Part shown: one piece after another, positions 39,786 to 52,570 of the stretch
Layout: every line of letters starts with the position of its first letter
Position numbering within the stretch: the first letter of the stretch is position 1
Source of the DNA: Macrococcoides caseolyticum
GTDB taxonomy: Bacteria; Bacillota; Bacilli; Staphylococcales; Staphylococcaceae
Assembly: GCF_021366795.1 (NCBI RefSeq)
Contig: NZ_JAHCPS010000002.1
Span: forward strand, 62,001-126,000
Direction of reading: 5' to 3'
Length of the DNA stretch: 64,000 bases
Translations under genes and position numbers: made by a program
The notes under the pieces: generated by a model
Told to the model about the DNA's origin: nothing
The model's input: the letters and a program-made list of their open reading frames with translations, nothing else
Databases searched by the model: none

Positions 39786-40047
39786 TATCTTGCTTCTCAG
39801 TTTGAATATAGCTCGAAACAAGTTGCTCCATGATATCATCACGGTCTAATCTTCTAATTTGATTTCTTGCATCATTATGTCGAGGGATATACGCGGGATC
39901 ACCTGACAATAAATAACCCACAATCTGATTAATCGGACTATATCCTCTTTCTTCTAATGTATTATAAACATTCAATAATACAGTTCTTACTTCTTCTTTC
40001 GGTAATTCATCAAAGTTAAACTTCATTGTTTTGTCGAAATTTTCCAC
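39778..40047 (-). CDS. yrzL: IreB family regulatory protein (YrzL)
   Basis: Small phosphoprotein family (DUF965); IreB in Enterococcus is a target of the PASTA kinase. 89 residues from GTG 40047, which has AAAGGAGTG nine bases upstream: start [20 protein letters not shown] with [17 protein letters not shown]. The longer frame to 40101 ignores that ribosome site. Heads yrzL-ruvX-yrzB after alaS. Confidence 0.93.
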   Translation of the reverse strand: MENFDKTMKFNFDELPKEEVRTVLLNVYNTLEERGYSPINQIVGYLLSGDPAYIPRHNDARNQIRRLDRDDIMEQLVSSYIQTEKQDNE

Positions 40048-40108
40048 TGCAATACACTCCTTTGTATGACATTTATACAATATTATCATACTATAAAACA
40101 ATTTTTAA

Positions 40109-42733
40109 TTACAACGTATTCATATAGTCCTTTACAAATTGTAATGCAGTTGTAACAAGCGACGGATCATTTGCAGCCCCTTGTGCTGAATCGTCACGTC
40201 CGCCACCTTTTCCACCTGTTGCCTGTGCGACACCTTTAATAATATCGCCTGCCTTCACTTTAGATACAAGGGATTTAGGAACACTTGCCATATAATTTAG
40301 TTTATCATTAGCAGCAGTTATGAAGATGACTGTATCTTGCAATTTAGACTTATAGTCATCCATAATGTCTCTTAACATTTTGTTATCTTGTGCTTCAACT
40401 TCTACAGCAAGTAGTTTTACTTCACCTATTGTTTCAACTTGTTCAGTAATATCACCCATTTTAAGTGTTGCAATCGTTTTATTTAATTCAATAATTGATT
40501 TCTCTTGTGTACGTATCGTGGTTGTAAGTTCATCAATCTTTCCAATTAACTGATCTTGTTGTTTCACTTTTACTTTAGGTAAGATTGTGTTTACTGTAGA
40601 CTGATATGTTGATAAATATTCAAATGCAGCTTTACTCGTAACTGCTTCAATACGACGGACACCTGCACCTGTACCAGATTCAGAAACAATTTTGAATAAA
40701 CCAATTTCGCCCGTATTACGTACGTGAACACCACCACATAATTCAATAGAATAATCACTCATTTCAACAACACGGACGATATCGCCATATTTTTCACCGA
40801 ATAATGCCATTGCACCTTTTTCTTTCGCTTCTTTAATCGGCATTTCGTTAATTTCAACTGGTAAGTTCGACCAAATCTTTTCATTGACAATTTGTTCAAC
40901 TTGAGCAATTTCTTCCTGCGTCACTGGCCCGAAATGAGAGAAGTCAAAACGCAGGCGATCTGGCGTGACTAAAGAACCTGCTTGATTGACATGTGTTCCT
41001 AACACATCTTTTAATGCTTGATGCATTAAGTGCGTTGCACTATGATTTTTAATAACAAATGTTCTGAAATTAGGATCAACTTGCGTCGATACTTTCGCCC
41101 CAATACTTACTTTACCGAAACGGATTGTTCCTGTGTGTAAGTTTTGACCATTCGGTGCTTTTGTTACTTCTGTCACTTCAATTTCAAAATCATCATTAGA
41201 AACAACACCTGTATCAGCCACTTGTCCACCACTTACTGCATAAAATGGTGTTTCAGATAAAATGAATTGAATCGTATCTTCTTTAGACGTCTCAACACTT
41301 TCGCCATTCTCAATGATTGCAACAATTTCTGTTTCATTTGTTAACGTGTCATAGCCCACAAAAGTACTTGGCATAGTTAGACTTGATAATACTTCGTTTT
41401 GAACTTGCATACTTTGTGTTTTTTGACGCGATTCACGTGCACGTGTACGTTGCGCTTCCATCGCGATTTCAAATCCTTCGTGATCCACTTCAACGCCTGC
41501 TTCTTCTGCAAGTTCTTCAGTTAACTCAACCGGGAATCCGAAAGTATCGTATAGTTTAAAGACATCTTCACCTTTTAATATATTATCTGATTGCTTCGCT
41601 GTTTCTTTTAAAGCATTGAAGTGCACAAGACCTTCTTCCAACGTTTCATGGAAACGATCTTCCTCAGATTTAATCACTTTTTTTATGAAATCTTTATTTT
41701 TATCTACATCTGGATAATAGGGTTTCATAATTTCAGCAACAATCGCAACAAGTTCATACATAAACGGTTGATTGATATCTAATTTTTGTGCAAAACGTAC
41801 TGCACGACGTAATAAACGACGTAATACATAACCTCTTCCTTCATTTGATGGTAAGGCACCATCGCCAATTGCAAAACTTACCGTACGAATATGGTCAGCA
41901 ATAACTTTAAACGCAACATCAAGTGCTTTATCTTCACGATACTTCTTGCCAGAAATGACTTCCGTCTGCTCTATAATTGGCATAAATAAATCTGTATCAT
42001 AGTTCGTCGGAACGTCTTGAGAGATTGAGGCCATACGCTCTAATCCCATCCCTGTATCGATGTTTTGCTTCGGTAGTGGTGAATACGTGTGGTCAGGATT
42101 GTGGTTGAACTCAGAGAATACTAAGTTCCATACTTCTAAATAACGTTCATTTTCACCGCCTGGGTACATTTCTTCAGCAGGATCATCTTGCCCATATGCA
42201 GGCCCGCGGTCGTAGAAAATTTCTGTATTTGGACCACTTGGCCCTTCACCGATATCCCAGAAGTTACCTTCGATACGTGTGATACGGTCATCAGTTAAAC
42301 CAATTTCATTCACCCATAAATCATAGGCTTCAGTGTCTTCAGGGTGAATCGTCACATATAATTTTTCAGGTTCTATCGCCATCCAACGTTCACTCGTTAA
42401 GAATTCCCAAGCAAATAAAATGGCTTCTTTTTTGAAATAATCACCGATAGAGAAGTTACCCAACATTTCGAAGAATGTATGGTGACGTGCAGTAAAGCCA
42501 ACATTCTCAATATCGTTTGTACGAATTGACTTTTGTGCATTGGTAATGCGTGGATTTTTCGGGATAACACGACCATCAAAATATTTCTTTAATGTCGCAA
42601 CCCCTGAGTTAATCCATAATAATGTATCATCATCGATTGGCACAAGTGGTGCTGATGGTTCTATCATATGCCCTTTCTCTACGAAAAAGTCTAAATACAT
42701 TTGTCTAATTTCTGCTGCTGTTAAGCGTTTCAT
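40109..42733 (-). CDS. alaS: Alanyl-tRNA synthetase
   Basis: Class II synthetase with aminoacylation domain (about residues 1-450), editing domain with [11 protein letters not shown] and CGGVHV zinc ligands, and C-terminal DHHA1 domain with [13 protein letters not shown] use [17 protein letters not shown] at 42733, after AAGGAG, giving 874 residues. Controlled by its T-box leader. Confidence 0.98.
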   Translation of the reverse strand: MKRLTAAEIRQMYLDFFVEKGHMIEPSAPLVPIDDDTLLWINSGVATLKKYFDGRVIPKNPRITNAQKSIRTNDIENVGFTARHHTFFEMLGNFSIGDYFKKEAILFAWEFLTSERWMAIEPEKLYVTIHPEDTEAYDLWVNEIGLTDDRITRIEGNFWDIGEGPSGPNTEIFYDRGPAYGQDDPAEEMYPGGENERYLEVWNLVFSEFNHNPDHTYSPLPKQNIDTGMGLERMASISQDVPTNYDTDLFMPIIEQTEVISGKKYREDKALDVAFKVIADHIRTVSFAIGDGALPSNEGRGYVLRRLLRRAVRFAQKLDINQPFMYELVAIVAEIMKPYYPDVDKNKDFIKKVIKSEEDRFHETLEEGLVHFNALKETAKQSDNILKGEDVFKLYDTFGFPVELTEELAEEAGVEVDHEGFEIAMEAQRTRARESRQKTQSMQVQNEVLSSLTMPSTFVGYDTLTNETEIVAIIENGESVETSKEDTIQFILSETPFYAVSGGQVADTGVVSNDDFEIEVTEVTKAPNGQNLHTGTIRFGKVSIGAKVSTQVDPNFRTFVIKNHSATHLMHQALKDVLGTHVNQAGSLVTPDRLRFDFSHFGPVTQEEIAQVEQIVNEKIWSNLPVEINEMPIKEAKEKGAMALFGEKYGDIVRVVEMSDYSIELCGGVHVRNTGEIGLFKIVSESGTGAGVRRIEAVTSKAAFEYLSTYQSTVNTILPKVKVKQQDQLIGKIDELTTTIRTQEKSIIELNKTIATLKMGDITEQVETIGEVKLLAVEVEAQDNKMLRDIMDDYKSKLQDTVIFITAANDKLNYMASVPKSLVSKVKAGDIIKGVAQATGGKGGGRDDSAQGAANDPSLVTTALQFVKDYMNTL

Positions 42734-42750
42734 TAATATCTTCTCCTTTA

Positions 42751-42945
42751 AAATAAAATACACGTTCACCCCTATAAAAGGGACGAACGTGTTCGCGGTA
42801 CCACCCTAGTTATGACAATGTCATCACTCGTTACATATTCATCATGAATGAGATAAAGTAGCTTCAGTAATATCAAGCATATCTTGCACCAACCGATATG
42901 TCTCTTAGTCTTGAGTGATTACTTACTCATCTTTAAATTTGAATT
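42751..42945 (-). promoter_or_regulatory. Alanine T-box leader of alaS
   Basis: T-box GGGTGGTACCGCG on the minus strand (42794-42806), followed by a terminator hairpin (ACACGTTC with GAACGTGT, 42760-42792) and T-rich run. The specifier is probably GCU at 42860-42862 in the loop TGAAGCTACT, an Ala codon. Stem I and the antiterminator partner lie between about 42810 and 42940. Confidence 0.93.
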
Positions 42946-42951
42946 ATTTAA

Positions 42952-42981
42952 ATTATAATTGATATGATTGATACACGTCAA
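42952..42981 (-). promoter_or_regulatory. alaS promoter
   Basis: Minus strand TTGACG (42976-42981), 18-base spacer, TATAAT (42952-42957). The -35 begins directly after the recD2 stop. Confidence 0.8.
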
Positions 42982-42982
42982 C

Positions 42983-45385
42983 TTAAAGATAATCATAAGG
43001 CGTAATATCTTCCATATTAATCATTGGAGAAACCAGGTGCATATTATCTGCTGTCATTTCACCCACTTTAAAAGGTAATACATCGGTCTTTGTATTATCT
43101 TCAGCTGAGTTTAAATGCACTTGCGCATCACGTGCAAAATAATCCATTAAAAATTGATAAAATGATGTGAACCGTGTATTGCCGAGACGTTTTATACCTT
43201 CATTAAATGCATTGACATCACCACAAAAAATAAGAGATTGTTTTGCTCGCGTTAATCCTGTATATAATATATTTTTTTGCAACATTCTAAAGTATTGATT
43301 GACCACTGGCATAATAACAATTGGAAATTCAGATCCTTGTGATTTATGGATAGAACAGCAATAGGCATGAGTAATCTCAATTAAATCTGCTTTCGTATAC
43401 GTTACTTCATTACCATCATAATCTACAATCACTACATCTTTATTTAATGCGTTTTCGTTTGCATTAAAAATCCCGACAATCTCACCAATATCCCCATTAA
43501 AAACACCATCTTCAGGTCGATTAACAAGTTGTAAAACTTTATCATGATTGCGATAAACTACATCACCAAATATCATTTCTCTTTTTTTATCATCTTCAGG
43601 ATTCAATATTTTTTGTAAAACTTTGTTCAATGCACGGATTCCTGCACTGCCGCGATAAATAGGTGCTAACACTTGGATATCACGCATATCATAACCTTTA
43701 TTTACAGCGGAAGTTACAATTTTTTCTATAACTTCAGGAATTTGATCTGCAGAGCAAGGGATAAAGCTACGATCGCTAAAGCGTTTCGTAATATCAAATG
43801 GTTCATTACGCTTTATTTGATGGGCCAACTCAACAATCGATGAACCTTCTTGCTGACGATATACTTCATTTAGTTCGATTTGTGGCATAATTTGGGACTC
43901 AATGAGATCTTTAAAGACTTGACCAGGACCTACTGAGGGTAACTGGTCCTGATCGCCAACAAAGATGATTTGGGCATCATTTGGTACAGCTTTCATCAAT
44001 TGAAACATAAGCCATGTATCCACCATTGACATTTCATCGATGATTATAAGTTTTGCAGTGATTTCATTTTCTAATATATCATCAGGTTTATTATCTCTTG
44101 TCCAACCAATCAAGCGATGAATTGTTGTCGCTTCTAATCCTGTCGATTCTTGCAAACGCTTTGAAGCTCGTCCAGTAGGTGCAGCAACGACAATAGGAAA
44201 ATCTTGTCCTTCGTAATCATCGTAATCGAGACTAAGACCATGTAGTTCAGCATAAAGCGTGACAATTCCTCTTACGACAGTCGTCTTACCCGTTCCTGGT
44301 CCACCTGAGAGAATCATTAGTTTACTTTTCATTGCCTGCATTAATGCTTCTTTTTGTTTCTCTGCATAAGTCACTTCAAACAATTGTTCTAATTCACCAA
44401 TTGCAAGCATTACTTCAGATTGCTCAAACTGTTTCAATTGGTCCTGATGATTCATCAGGCGGTGTAATATTTGTACGGTCTTAGTTTCTGAATAGAAAAG
44501 ACTTGGGATATAAATATTTTTTTCATGTTCAACTAAAAATTTCTTTTCTTCACAAAGTTCAGTTAGGGCATTTACCAGCCGATCCGGATGGACATCAGAT
44601 CCATTTTTCGTTAGTAGGGAATAGCTTGTTTCAAGTAGAATTTGTTCTGGAATATACGTATGACCATTTTGTAAGGACGCTTGATCAAGGCCATAAACGA
44701 GTGCAGCCTTTAATCTTTCAGGATGATTGTTATCAATACCGATGTGTTTTGCTAAATCATCAGCTTTATTAAAACCGATACCATCAATGTCTAAAACAAG
44801 TTGATACGGGGATTCTTTAATGACGTGGATTGTATCTTCTTTATAAAACTGATAAATTTTCATTGCAAGTTGTGGTCCGAATCCCCAATCATTTAACTGA
44901 ATCATTATTTTTTCAATGGCTTGATTTTCATTGATAGTGTTATAAATTAAATCCTTCTTCTCTGATGAGAGTTTTGGTACTTTATCTAAACTTGATTTAT
45001 CATCTAAAATAATATTTAATGCATCTTCACCAAGAACTTCAACAATTGTTCTTGCTGTTTTCTTACCAATTCCTTTAAATAAATCACTTGATAAATAATG
45101 AACAATACCATCACGTGACTGAGGTAAATCTTTTTCAAATTTTTCCGCTTGTAATTGCTTTCCATACTTTGGATGCGTTACAATCTTACCTTTAAATGTA
45201 TATGTATCGCCCTCAGCAATTTGTGGAAGGTAACCTGTGACCGTCACTTCATCATCAAAATCTTCATTCGTATCAATAACTTCGGCTTTTAAAACCGTAT
45301 AAAAGTTATCGTTATTTTGAAAAAGTATACGGTTAATTGTGCCTTTCACGTAAGATTCGTCAAATAAAGTGGCGTTCTCCAACAT
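42983..45385 (-). CDS. recD2: RecD2 superfamily I helicase
   Basis: 5'-3' DNA helicase without RecBC, linked to repair and fork stability. An N-terminal OB/HhH region (about residues 1-250, with GIGKKTARTIVEVLG and GIGFNKADDLA) is followed by motor domains with GGPGTGKTT, IIDEMSMVDT, GDQDQLPSVG and the C-terminal HKSQGSEF and YTGLTRAK. 800 residues. Coupled to the TPR gene stop (TAATG). Confidence 0.96.
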   Translation of the reverse strand: MLENATLFDESYVKGTINRILFQNNDNFYTVLKAEVIDTNEDFDDEVTVTGYLPQIAEGDTYTFKGKIVTHPKYGKQLQAEKFEKDLPQSRDGIVHYLSSDLFKGIGKKTARTIVEVLGEDALNIILDDKSSLDKVPKLSSEKKDLIYNTINENQAIEKIMIQLNDWGFGPQLAMKIYQFYKEDTIHVIKESPYQLVLDIDGIGFNKADDLAKHIGIDNNHPERLKAALVYGLDQASLQNGHTYIPEQILLETSYSLLTKNGSDVHPDRLVNALTELCEEKKFLVEHEKNIYIPSLFYSETKTVQILHRLMNHQDQLKQFEQSEVMLAIGELEQLFEVTYAEKQKEALMQAMKSKLMILSGGPGTGKTTVVRGIVTLYAELHGLSLDYDDYEGQDFPIVVAAPTGRASKRLQESTGLEATTIHRLIGWTRDNKPDDILENEITAKLIIIDEMSMVDTWLMFQLMKAVPNDAQIIFVGDQDQLPSVGPGQVFKDLIESQIMPQIELNEVYRQQEGSSIVELAHQIKRNEPFDITKRFSDRSFIPCSADQIPEVIEKIVTSAVNKGYDMRDIQVLAPIYRGSAGIRALNKVLQKILNPEDDKKREMIFGDVVYRNHDKVLQLVNRPEDGVFNGDIGEIVGIFNANENALNKDVVIVDYDGNEVTYTKADLIEITHAYCCSIHKSQGSEFPIVIMPVVNQYFRMLQKNILYTGLTRAKQSLIFCGDVNAFNEGIKRLGNTRFTSFYQFLMDYFARDAQVHLNSAEDNTKTDVLPFKVGEMTADNMHLVSPMINMEDITPYDYL

Positions 45386-46044
45386 TATTCCTCCTTCATA
45401 GCTTTAAATGTTGTGATAGCATGTCCCGCCAGCAAGTGATCGGGTTGAATCGCAACAACACGCTCAAATTCTGTTATTGCACGATCAATATCTTCATTTA
45501 TCATATAATCTGCCAGTGCTTTATTGTAAATTGCATCCGTGTGGTCTGGCGCATCACTTAATACACGTTGTAATGTCTTTGATGCTTCATCAAACATATT
45601 CATCTGACACATTAAGAGCCCATATTGGAATGTTATTTCTGTATCATCCGGCTTTAATTCGTTCGCGCGCATTAAAAATGGTAATGCTGAAGCGAAGTCA
45701 CTCAAATTCACAAACGACATACCTAACATATAATATGTATCACCGTCTTCAAGACCGTTCTCAATCGCTTTATGATACAACTTCACCGCTTCATCAAAGC
45801 GATCGACATTGTAATAAATATTCGCTAATCCATAATATGCCCCACCATGTGTCGGGTCAACCGTAATTGCTTTCTGGAAAAATCGTTCGGCTTCAACCGG
45901 TTTATTTGAATCCAGTAAAATTGTTCCGACATTAATGTAGTGGGTTACTTCTTCTGGTTCATTTTCAATTGCTTCAATTAATATTTTCAAAGCAGCTTCG
46001 TATTGTTTAGTTTCGATTAATTGCATTAAATGTTTATCGTCCAT
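45385..46044 (-). CDS. Tetratricopeptide repeat protein (YrrB type)
   Basis: 219 residues of about five to six TPR units, with repeats such as AERFFQKAITVDPTHGGAYYGLANIYYN (split: AERFFQKA, GGAYYGLANIYY) and DEAVKLYHKAIENG. No enzymatic motif; a protein-interaction role is expected. It lies between mnmA and recD2 as in Bacillus. Confidence 0.88.
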   Translation of the reverse strand: MDDKHLMQLIETKQYEAALKILIEAIENEPEEVTHYINVGTILLDSNKPVEAERFFQKAITVDPTHGGAYYGLANIYYNVDRFDEAVKLYHKAIENGLEDGDTYYMLGMSFVNLSDFASALPFLMRANELKPDDTEITFQYGLLMCQMNMFDEASKTLQRVLSDAPDHTDAIYNKALADYMINEDIDRAITEFERVVAIQPDHLLAGHAITTFKAMKEE

Positions 46045-46093
46045 TTTCGTTCTCCTAAGTTATCATCATTGATTAATTATATCAAAAAATAAA

Positions 46094-46116
46094 AAAGAAG
46101 ACATCGCTGTCTTCTT

Positions 46117-46119
<3 letters not shown>
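46094..46119 (-). terminator. mnmA terminator
   Basis: AAAGAAGAC/GTCTTCTTT stem (46094-46117) overlapping the stop codon, followed by TTTTTTATTTTTT on the minus strand. Confidence 0.85.
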
Positions 46120-48380
<2,261 letters not shown>

Positions 48381-48505
48381 GATTAGAACATCCTTTCGTT
48401 TTTTTCAATAACTTATCATAACACCCTTTTAATAAAAACTCTATCTAATTTGCTCAAATATAAAAATTGCTAAGATTTAAGTTTTTAAAAATACTTTGAC
48501 GATTT

Positions 48506-48523
48506 CCCACTATATATAGGGGG
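48506..48523. promoter_or_regulatory. 18-base palindrome, function unknown
   Basis: CCCACTATATATAGGGGG: ten-base perfect core CTATATATAG with C/G flanks and one mismatched pair. It overlaps the apparent ribosome site of the following small ORF. Confidence 0.35.
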
Positions 48524-48531
48524 CGTATTTT

Positions 48532-48636
48532 ATGCAAAGAATAATACTTGAAAAATTAAGGATGGGGGCTATAGGTGAAAAAAGACAAATGAACGGATAC
48601 TTCAGTATAAAGACCTATACGTTTTTTGAGAAATAG
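48532..48636 (+). CDS. Possible 34-residue small protein
   Basis: ATG to TAG, product MQRIILEKLRMGAIGEKRQM and a further 14 residues ending TFFEK. AGGGGG lies eight bases upstream. The product is basic, without a clear membrane helix, and is not recognised. It is the only gene-like content in the 379-base gap 48381-48759, besides the palindrome and the T-rich stretch before the next gene. Chance ORF remains possible. Confidence 0.35.
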   Translation: MQRIILEKLRMGAIGEKRQMNGYFSIKTYTFFEK

Positions 48637-48759
48637 CTGTATTTTCAATTTTTGATTCTTCTTTTTTCTTACTAACCCAACGCACCCTAAGCAAATCACT
48701 ATCCTTATTCCCGAGCAAAGTGCTAAACTATCGGTACTAAAATAAAAGGAGCGTATCGA

Positions 48760-49761
48760 ATGTCTAATATTAATGTACCGATTTCAATTCTTAATCTAGC
48801 ACCTGTTCGTAAAGGGGATTCTAATAAAGATGCGATCGACCAAGTTGTTTCACTCGCACAACTCGCTGAAGCGCTCGAGTTTAAGCGTTACTGGATTGCT
48901 GAGCATCATAATACACCAAGTCTTGTAAGTTCTGCTACAACAATTCTGATGAGTCATGTTTTACAAAATACGCAATCAATCCAAGTGGGTTCAGGTGGTA
49001 TTATGCTTCCCAATCATGCGCCTCTAATAGTCGCTGAACAAATTGGTACACTCGCAACAATTTACCCCGGTCGTTTAAATCTGGGGTTAGGTCGTGCACC
49101 TGGTACAGACATGCTTACTGCAAGTGCATTAAGACGTGATCATCATGATAGCGTATATACTTTCCCAGATGAAGTACAGGATTTACTTAATTATTTTGGT
49201 CCTGAAGAAAAACAAGGGTACGTAAAAGCTTATCCGGGTGTGGATACAAATGTCCCGATAATTATTCTAGGTTCTTCTACTGATTCAGCACATCTCGCAG
49301 CCCGATTAGGTTTACCTTATGCATTTGCTGGACACTTTGCACCTGAACAAATGAAAGAAGCGATTGCAATCTACCGTAATCTCTTCCAGAAGTCAGCTTA
49401 TCTTGATCAACCTTATGTCATGGTTGGAACAAATGTCATCATAGGTGAAACAGATGAAGAGGCTGAATACTTAGCAACATCAACCCATCAATTCTTCTTA
49501 AGTGTTGTCAGAAATTCCAGACTACCTTTACAACCACCTGTAGAAGATATGGATGCACTATGGACACCCGCAGAAAAACAAATGGCGATGTCTCGTACGC
49601 GTACAGGATTTATCGGTTCAAAAGAAACTGTCAAACAAAAGCTACAAGCCTTTCAGGATGAATATAATGTTGATGAATTCATTGTTGTTAGTTATATCTA
49701 TGACTTAGATAAACTTCATCAAAGCTTTAGATGGCTTAGAGAAATAACGCAAGAAAAATAG
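48760..49761 (+). CDS. Luciferase-like (LLM class) flavin-dependent oxidoreductase
   Basis: FMN-dependent monooxygenase-like protein of luciferase group 1 (YwcH/MsnO8 type). SILNLAPVRKG, the RYWIAEHHNTPSLVSSA segment, GSGGIMLPNHAPLIVAEQ and YPGRLNLGLGRAPGTD are typical. 333 residues; AAAGGAG upstream. The substrate is unknown. It is inserted between cysteine desulfurase and cymR, both sulfur genes, which hints at but does not show a sulfur-linked role. Confidence 0.88.
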   Translation: MSNINVPISILNLAPVRKGDSNKDAIDQVVSLAQLAEALEFKRYWIAEHHNTPSLVSSATTILMSHVLQNTQSIQVGSGGIMLPNHAPLIVAEQIGTLATIYPGRLNLGLGRAPGTDMLTASALRRDHHDSVYTFPDEVQDLLNYFGPEEKQGYVKAYPGVDTNVPIIILGSSTDSAHLAARLGLPYAFAGHFAPEQMKEAIAIYRNLFQKSAYLDQPYVMVGTNVIIGETDEEAEYLATSTHQFFLSVVRNSRLPLQPPVEDMDALWTPAEKQMAMSRTRTGFIGSKETVKQKLQAFQDEYNVDEFIVVSYIYDLDKLHQSFRWLREITQEK

Positions 49762-49784
49762 AGGTCAAAAGACCTCTATTTTTT
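49757..49784. terminator. Shared terminator of oxidoreductase and cymR
   Basis: AATAGAGGTC/GACCTCTATT stem with AAAA loop; T runs on both sides, between convergent genes. Confidence 0.9.
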
Positions 49785-50202
49785 ATATATAAAACATATA
49801 ACCTTCAATTAAATCTTCGTCTTTGTAATTCATTAAATCTTCAAGTGTTGTTTCGTCCAGTACTTTCTTAACAGCATCTCGAATGTTTATCCACAATTGT
49901 TTTTGAGCCGGTGGTTCATCTTCTATACCTTCAACCGGAGTAATCGGCCCTTCTAATAAACGGATGATATCAGCTGCTGTAACATCTTTTGGGGCTTTCA
50001 CTAACATATAGCCACCTTTAGCACCTCGAACACTCTTTATAAGTCCCGCATTGCGCAAGGGACCAACCAATTGTTCTAAATATAAATCGCTGAGATGATT
50101 TTCTTCTGCTATAATTTTTAACGATACGGGTTTGGTTTGATAACGTTTAGCAAGTGAAATCATTAACGTTAATCCATATCTTCCTTTTGTTGAAATCTTC
50201 AT
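49783..50202 (-). CDS. cymR: Rrf2-family cysteine metabolism repressor CymR
   Basis: Represses sulfur uptake and cysteine genes together with CysK. N-terminal winged helix MKISTKGRYGLTLMISLAKR with IAEENHLSDLYLEQLVGPLR, and the Rrf2 GAKGGYMLVKAP wing. No Fe-S cysteines, as in CymR. 139 residues. Divergent from rarA. Confidence 0.92.
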   Translation of the reverse strand: MKISTKGRYGLTLMISLAKRYQTKPVSLKIIAEENHLSDLYLEQLVGPLRNAGLIKSVRGAKGGYMLVKAPKDVTAADIIRLLEGPITPVEGIEDEPPAQKQLWINIRDAVKKVLDETTLEDLMNYKDEDLIEGYMFYI

Positions 50203-50287
50203 TTTTCATACGCCCCTTTTCAATAAATCAATTTTATCACATTTTCACTTAAAATAAGGTACACTTTTTCTAAAGGGAGTGAATAAT

Positions 50288-51556
50288 TTGGAACCTTTAG
50301 CTTATAGAATGAGACCCGCTACTATTGATGAGGTTATAGGACAACAACATCTCGTTGGAGCGCAAGGCATTATTCGCCGCATGGTGAATGCTAAAAGGTT
50401 GTCATCAATGATACTATACGGACCACCTGGCGTTGGTAAAACGAGTATTGCAAAAGCAATTGCAGGAAGTACTGCTGTTAAATTCCGACAATTAAATGCT
50501 GTTACAAATACAAAAAAAGATATGCAGCTGATTGCTGAAGAAGCTAAAATGAGCGGACAAGTCATATTGTTACTCGATGAGATACATCGACTAGATAAAG
50601 GAAAACAAGACTTTTTATTACCCCATCTTGAAAACGGACAAATTATACTGATTGGGGCAACAACGAGCAATCCTTATCACGCTATTAACCCAGCCATTCG
50701 TTCAAGAACGCAAATCTTCGAACTACATGCATTAAATGAAGATGATATTAAGAAAGCGTTAATACGTGCTATCAATGATAAAGAAAAAGGTTTTGGCAAT
50801 GAAAAGATCGAAATAGAAGAAGCGGCAATCAAACATTTTGTACAAAGTGCTCATGGCGATATTCGTACGAGTTTAAATGCATTAGAACTTGCCATTTTAT
50901 CATCAGAGACAAAAGATCCAATCAAGATTACTTTAAAAGACGCGAAAGACTGTCTACAAAGATCAAGTTTCCAGTTTGATAAAGATGGTGATATGCATTA
51001 TGACTTGATGAGTGCTTTTCAAAAGTCAATACGTGGCAGTGATGTTGATGCCGCACTCCATTATTTAGCGCGTCTGATTGAAGGTGGCGATTTACCAACA
51101 ATTGCACGTAGACTCCTTGTAATAAGTTATGAAGATATCGGACTTGCCTCTCCTTCTGCTGGCAGCCGAACACTTGCAGCGATTGAAGCTGCTGAGCGAT
51201 TAGGTTTTCCAGAAGCGCGGATACCTTTAACACAAGCAGTTATAGAACTCTGTTTATCACCTAAGTCTAACTCAGGAATAATGGCAATTGATGCTGCATT
51301 ATCTGACATACGAAGTGGTAAAATCGGTGCGATACCTAAACATTTAAAAGATGCACATTATCAAGGTGCGAAAAATCTCGGCAATGGCGTCGGATATCAA
51401 TATCCGCATAGCTCAGATTCTGGATTTATTCCACAGCAATATTTACCTGATACGATGAAAAAGAAACAATACTATATACCAAAAACTACAAGCAAAGCTG
51501 AAAATCAATTTAAACAAATATACGAAAATATCAAAGCCCAACAAAACAAGCATTGA
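50288..51556 (+). CDS. rarA: Replication-associated recombination protein RarA
   Basis: AAA+ ATPase of the MgsA/WHIP family acting at stalled forks. GPPGVGKTSIAKAIA is Walker A, LLLDEIHRLDKGKQD Walker B, and the C-terminal tetramerisation domain has HLKDAHYQGAKNLGNG. I prefer TTG 50288, eight bases after AGGGAG, over GTG 50279, which overlaps it; 422 residues. Confidence 0.95.
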   Translation: MEPLAYRMRPATIDEVIGQQHLVGAQGIIRRMVNAKRLSSMILYGPPGVGKTSIAKAIAGSTAVKFRQLNAVTNTKKDMQLIAEEAKMSGQVILLLDEIHRLDKGKQDFLLPHLENGQIILIGATTSNPYHAINPAIRSRTQIFELHALNEDDIKKALIRAINDKEKGFGNEKIEIEEAAIKHFVQSAHGDIRTSLNALELAILSSETKDPIKITLKDAKDCLQRSSFQFDKDGDMHYDLMSAFQKSIRGSDVDAALHYLARLIEGGDLPTIARRLLVISYEDIGLASPSAGSRTLAAIEAAERLGFPEARIPLTQAVIELCLSPKSNSGIMAIDAALSDIRSGKIGAIPKHLKDAHYQGAKNLGNGVGYQYPHSSDSGFIPQQYLPDTMKKKQYYIPKTTSKAENQFKQIYENIKAQQNKH

Positions 51557-51580
51557 GTATTCAACTCAATGCTTGTTTTG
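51543..51580. terminator. Shared terminator of rarA and ABC permease
   Basis: ACAAGCATTGAGT/ACTCAATGCTTGT stem with short loop and T-rich flanks on both strands; the rarA stop lies within the 5' arm. Confidence 0.9.
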
Positions 51581-52570
51581 TTAATTCGCCACATCACGTT
51601 TATTAAATAACCATGCAGCGATTGAAATAATTACAATTAAAATAATAACATCATAGGCTAAACTAAAACCAAATGATAAATCCTTATCAACTAACTTTGC
51701 TGGATTGTTTGCTAAATACTTTGATAAATCCCAGTTAACTGGCCATAACCATTCTAATAATTTCGTCTTCCCTTGCATGAACATAATGATTAAATCCCCA
51801 AAGAACATTAATGCAAATGTAACCCCTAGACTAAGTGCTGTGTTTTTAAAGATGACAGAAAGTGCATATGCTACAATTGCAAACGTTAAGACGAAAATAA
51901 AGTTTGCAAAGAATTGCTGGGCAAGCAATTCAAAGACTTGCACCATTTCATATCCTTTTTTACCTTGAACAGCTAACTGTGTTGAACTATTCATATGAGA
52001 AGTAAAGATATTAATAACTGCCGATACCAGGTAAGTAAATAATAAAAAAATAAACGATGATATTAATAAAAAGATAAACTTAGAAAAAAATATTTTCATT
52101 CTAGAAGCAGGTCTTATAAGTAATAACTTAATCGTGCCTTGCTGGTGTTCGCGCGACATTAAACTACTGCATAATACAATCAGCATAATCGCTACAAGCG
52201 ATGCAAATCCACCAGTATCTATTAATTTTTGATAATAGTTATTTATTGCTGGCGGTTTAACTTCTTTCTTTAAATAAAACTGAAGTTCCGATATACGTTC
52301 TCCAAGTGTCATTTCATCCGTAATTTCTACAATTGACTTCTTGTCCTCTTGTTTCTTTGCGATTTCAGACAAACGCTTTTGATACTGCAAAATATCTGAT
52401 TTCACTTCTGTCTTCCAGTTATCACCATACGTTTTATTATCTTCTTTACTGCCAAACTGCATATTTAAGATAGTTCCTAAAATCATAAACGCAATGATGA
52501 TACCTAGCATAATATAAGTCGCAAGACGATTAAAATATTTATTAAATTCATTGATGACTAAATTAAACAA
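51581..52570 (-). CDS. ABC-2 type transporter permease
   Basis: Membrane subunit of a two-gene exporter. TM1 (about residues 18-38), a large non-cytoplasmic, charged region (about 40-115), then five more helices (about 125-320). 329 residues. TTG start overlapping the ATPase stop by eight bases. Fits bacitracin/lantibiotic-type BcrAB-like exporters; the substrate cannot be read from sequence. Confidence 0.85.
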   Translation of the reverse strand: MFNLVINEFNKYFNRLATYIMLGIIIAFMILGTILNMQFGSKEDNKTYGDNWKTEVKSDILQYQKRLSEIAKKQEDKKSIVEITDEMTLGERISELQFYLKKEVKPPAINNYYQKLIDTGGFASLVAIMLIVLCSSLMSREHQQGTIKLLLIRPASRMKIFFSKFIFLLISSFIFLLFTYLVSAVINIFTSHMNSSTQLAVQGKKGYEMVQVFELLAQQFFANFIFVLTFAIVAYALSVIFKNTALSLGVTFALMFFGDLIIMFMQGKTKLLEWLWPVNWDLSKYLANNPAKLVDKDLSFGFSLAYDVIILIVIISIAAWLFNKRDVAN

